A stretch of 64,000 nt of DNA from Candidatus Eiseniibacteriota bacterium (GTDB lineage Bacteria > Orphanbacterota > Orphanbacteria > Orphanbacterales > Orphanbacteraceae), in assembly GCA_029262235.1 (NCBI GenBank), contig JAJCZU010000004.1, positions 1,055,231 through 1,119,230 of the forward strand. The letters are read 5' to 3'. Positions 62,517 through 64,000 of the stretch are shown here, one piece after another. The position numbers were made by a program, and so were the translations under genes. The notes under the pieces are model-generated. The model did not search any database and was not told the DNA's origin. It saw only the letters and a list, made by a program, of their open reading frames with translations. Position 1 is the stretch's first letter. The number at the start of each line of letters is the position of its first letter.

Positions 62517-63849
62517 AATCACGCGCGCGCCGATCACGCGTGCGCGGAAAATTACGCACGCGCCAATCACGCGCGCGCCGAAACGACGGTGCGGTCTGGC
62601 GGCCGGGCTCCTGCTCGCGCTTCTACTCCTCCTGAGCACGCGCGCCAGTGCCGAAACCTACCTGATTCCGATGGATCTTTCGCAGACCGACCATCTGAAA
62701 GCGTACGGTGTCGCGTTCTGGTATCTCGAGCAGGGCGTGAGTGTGCACTGGCTCCTGAACTACCGCGGCGGCGCGTTTCTGGCCGAAGGCGGCGACTTCC
62801 TGCAGAAGCGGGCGCTCATCAAGGGCGTTTCGATCGAAACGATCAGCCAGGCGCAGAAAACGCGCATTCTCGAAACGATGGACGGGCAGAACATGACGGA
62901 TGTGCTGCTCGAAAAGGCGCCGAAGGTCGCGATCTATACCCCGCCCGACAAGCTGCCGTGGGACGACGCCGTGACCCTGGCGCTCACGTACGCGGAAGTG
63001 CCGTACGAAACGCTCTGGGACGAAGAAGTCATGAACGGCGACCTCGACCGCTTCGACTGGCTGCATCTGCATCATGAAGATTTTACCGGCCAGTACGGCC
63101 GCTTCTACGCGAGTTTCAAGGACGCTGACTGGTACAAGCGCCAGCAGGTACTGTACGAAATGCTCGCGAAGCAGGCCGGATACCCCAAAGTGAGCGAGTA
63201 CAAGAAGGCCGTAGCGCGCAAGCTCAAGAATTACGTTTCACGCGGCGGGTTTCTGTTCGCGATGTGCTCGGCAACAGACACCTACGACATTGCGCTTGCC
63301 GCCTGGAAAACCGACATCTGCGAGTCGATGTATGACGGCGATCCGATGGACGCCGGCGCCCAGCAGAAACTCGACTTCGACGAGACCGTGGCCTTCGAGG
63401 ACTTTCGGATCGTGACGAACCCCATGGTCTACGAATTTTCCGACATCGACGTCTCGAATTACTCCAAAGCCGTCGGCCCCGAGCGCGACTACTTCGGGCT
63501 GTTCGAATTCAGCGCGAAGTACGACCCCGTGCCGACCATGCTGACGCAGAACCACGTGTCGGTCGTGAAGGGCTTCCTCGGGCAGACGACGGCTTTTCGT
63601 AAATCGCTGATCAAGAAGCATGTGGTGATCCTCGGCCAGTCCGAGGGAACCGACGAAGTGAAGTACCTGCACGGCAAGCTCGGCAAGGGGACGTTCACGT
63701 ATCTCGGCGGCCACGACCCCGAAGACTACCAGCACGCCGTCGGTGATCCGCCGACCGATCTCTCCCTGCACAAGAACTCGCCCGGCTACCGCCTCATTCT
63801 GAACAACATCCTGTTCCCGGCCGCGAAGAAGAAAGAGCGGAAGACGTAG
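62506..63849 (+). CDS. Exported protein of the family often labelled 'asparagine synthetase B'
   Basis: A 447-residue exported protein. The mature part starts ETYLIPMDLSQTDHLKAYGV then LNYRGGAFLAEGGDF and includes WDDAVTLALTYAEVPYETLW, DWLHLHHEDFTGQYGRFYAS and GGHDPEDYQHAVGDPPTDL. I recall similar Bacteroidota/Chlorobi-type proteins carrying the name asparagine synthetase B, but no glutaminase or synthetase motif is visible and the protein is exported, so that name should not be trusted. The Rossmann-like, amidotransferase-shaped body recalls DUF4159. The N-terminus carries a four-unit basic repeat (62518-62580). It overlaps the preceding TPR gene. Confidence 0.75.
   Translation: MNSRITRAPITRARKITHAPITRAPKRRCGLAAGLLLALLLLLSTRASAETYLIPMDLSQTDHLKAYGVAFWYLEQGVSVHWLLNYRGGAFLAEGGDFLQKRALIKGVSIETISQAQKTRILETMDGQNMTDVLLEKAPKVAIYTPPDKLPWDDAVTLALTYAEVPYETLWDEEVMNGDLDRFDWLHLHHEDFTGQYGRFYASFKDADWYKRQQVLYEMLAKQAGYPKVSEYKKAVARKLKNYVSRGGFLFAMCSATDTYDIALAAWKTDICESMYDGDPMDAGAQQKLDFDETVAFEDFRIVTNPMVYEFSDIDVSNYSKAVGPERDYFGLFEFSAKYDPVPTMLTQNHVSVVKGFLGQTTAFRKSLIKKHVVILGQSEGTDEVKYLHGKLGKGTFTYLGGHDPEDYQHAVGDPPTDLSLHKNSPGYRLILNNILFPAAKKKERKT
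62518..62580 (+). repeat. Basic tandem repeat at the N-terminus of the exported protein
   Basis: Four units of 15, 18, 15 and 15 nt encode ITRAP, ITRARK, ITHAP and ITRAP, right before the signal-peptide hydrophobic core. All unit lengths are multiples of three. Confidence 0.8.
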
Positions 63850-63902
63850 GGTGAGGTGACAGTTCATACGTTGTCCCACAGGGCTTCACGGGAGGAGTTG
63901 TC

Positions 63903-64000
63903 ATGGGCTCCATTGAGCTATCGGGAATCATCGATACGGCACCCGAATCTTCGATCGTGGCATCTGTTCCGTTGGTTCTAAGAGTCGATACGACTGCCGT
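63903..64000 (+). CDS. Start of a further gene, cut by the window end
   Basis: An ATG with a strong GGGAGGAG ribosome site 7 nt upstream opens a frame that stays open to the window edge (32 codons: MGSIELSGIIDTAPESSIVA and on). There is no signal peptide. Too little is present to name it. The 53 nt before it hold no clear promoter, so it may belong to the preceding transcript. Confidence 0.6.
   Translation, partial: MGSIELSGIIDTAPESSIVASVPLVLRVDTTA

Overview
The window is one GC-rich, gene-dense stretch of bacterial chromosome with no rRNA, tRNA, CRISPR array or transposase that I can see. The cell is diderm: there is an LpoB-like lipoprotein, a SurA-type chaperone, a DegP/DegQ-type protease, FtsE-FtsX-EnvC, SecD-SecF, beta-barrel proteins and many lipoboxes. 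ETF-QO, a TPR-GAF-sigma54 activator, a DUF2723 protein, MoxR/DUF58/BatA genes and DUF4159/DUF4175-like genes together recall the FCB-related phyla (Krumholzibacteriota, Eisenbacteria, Gemmatimonadota and relatives). That placement is inference; no marker gene here settles it.

Layout. 1-7.9 kb: a nucleoside phosphorylase on the minus strand; a small secreted Asp/Gly-rich protein directly upstream of a 1030-residue TPR-GAF-AAA+-Fis regulator; ETF-QO; a predicted barrel and a small exported protein, closed by a strong terminator. 8-11.4 kb (minus strand): an ATP-grasp enzyme overlapping a low-molecular-weight phosphatase, then a Do-type protease. 11.5-16.5 kb: a small membrane-anchored protein, an LpoB-like/COG3014-like lipoprotein pair, an HNH endonuclease gene full of short tandem repeats, and endonuclease III. 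16.6-24.7 kb: MoxR-DUF58, an XRE-cupin regulator, a BatA-like protein and Mfd. 24.7-30.6 kb: two parvulin-type chaperones, then FtsE-FtsX-EnvC preceded by three 20-bp-spaced inverted repeats. 30.6-36.8 kb: PSP1 protein, MetG, TatD and RsmA, tightly overlapped, plus a large predicted barrel.

36.85-45.3 kb is the most unusual part: a tandem array of paralogous lipoprotein genes. Eight clear members carry eleven copies of one ~150-residue domain, and a ninth gene at its left edge looks like a diverged relative. Three members carry two domain copies, and most copies end in a short W-x-x-[LIV]-K-x-LFR motif. The array starts behind a good promoter and a structured 137-nt leader.

45.4-64 kb: a YibQ-type deacetylase-fold protein and SecD-SecF; a ~1600-residue multi-membrane NtrY-like kinase coupled to DUF4159-like and DUF4175-like genes; a DUF2723-TPR protein, a TPR protein, an exported protein often named asparagine synthetase B in databases, and the start of one further gene.

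Taken together the window is dominated by cell-envelope work: export (SecDF), periplasmic folding and quality control (SurA-like, parvulin lipoprotein, Do protease), peptidoglycan synthesis and splitting (LpoB-like, FtsEX-EnvC), and membrane-associated VWA/MoxR systems. Promoters resemble TTGACA/TTGACG with a 17-18 nt spacer and a -10 of the form TA-N-N-N-T.
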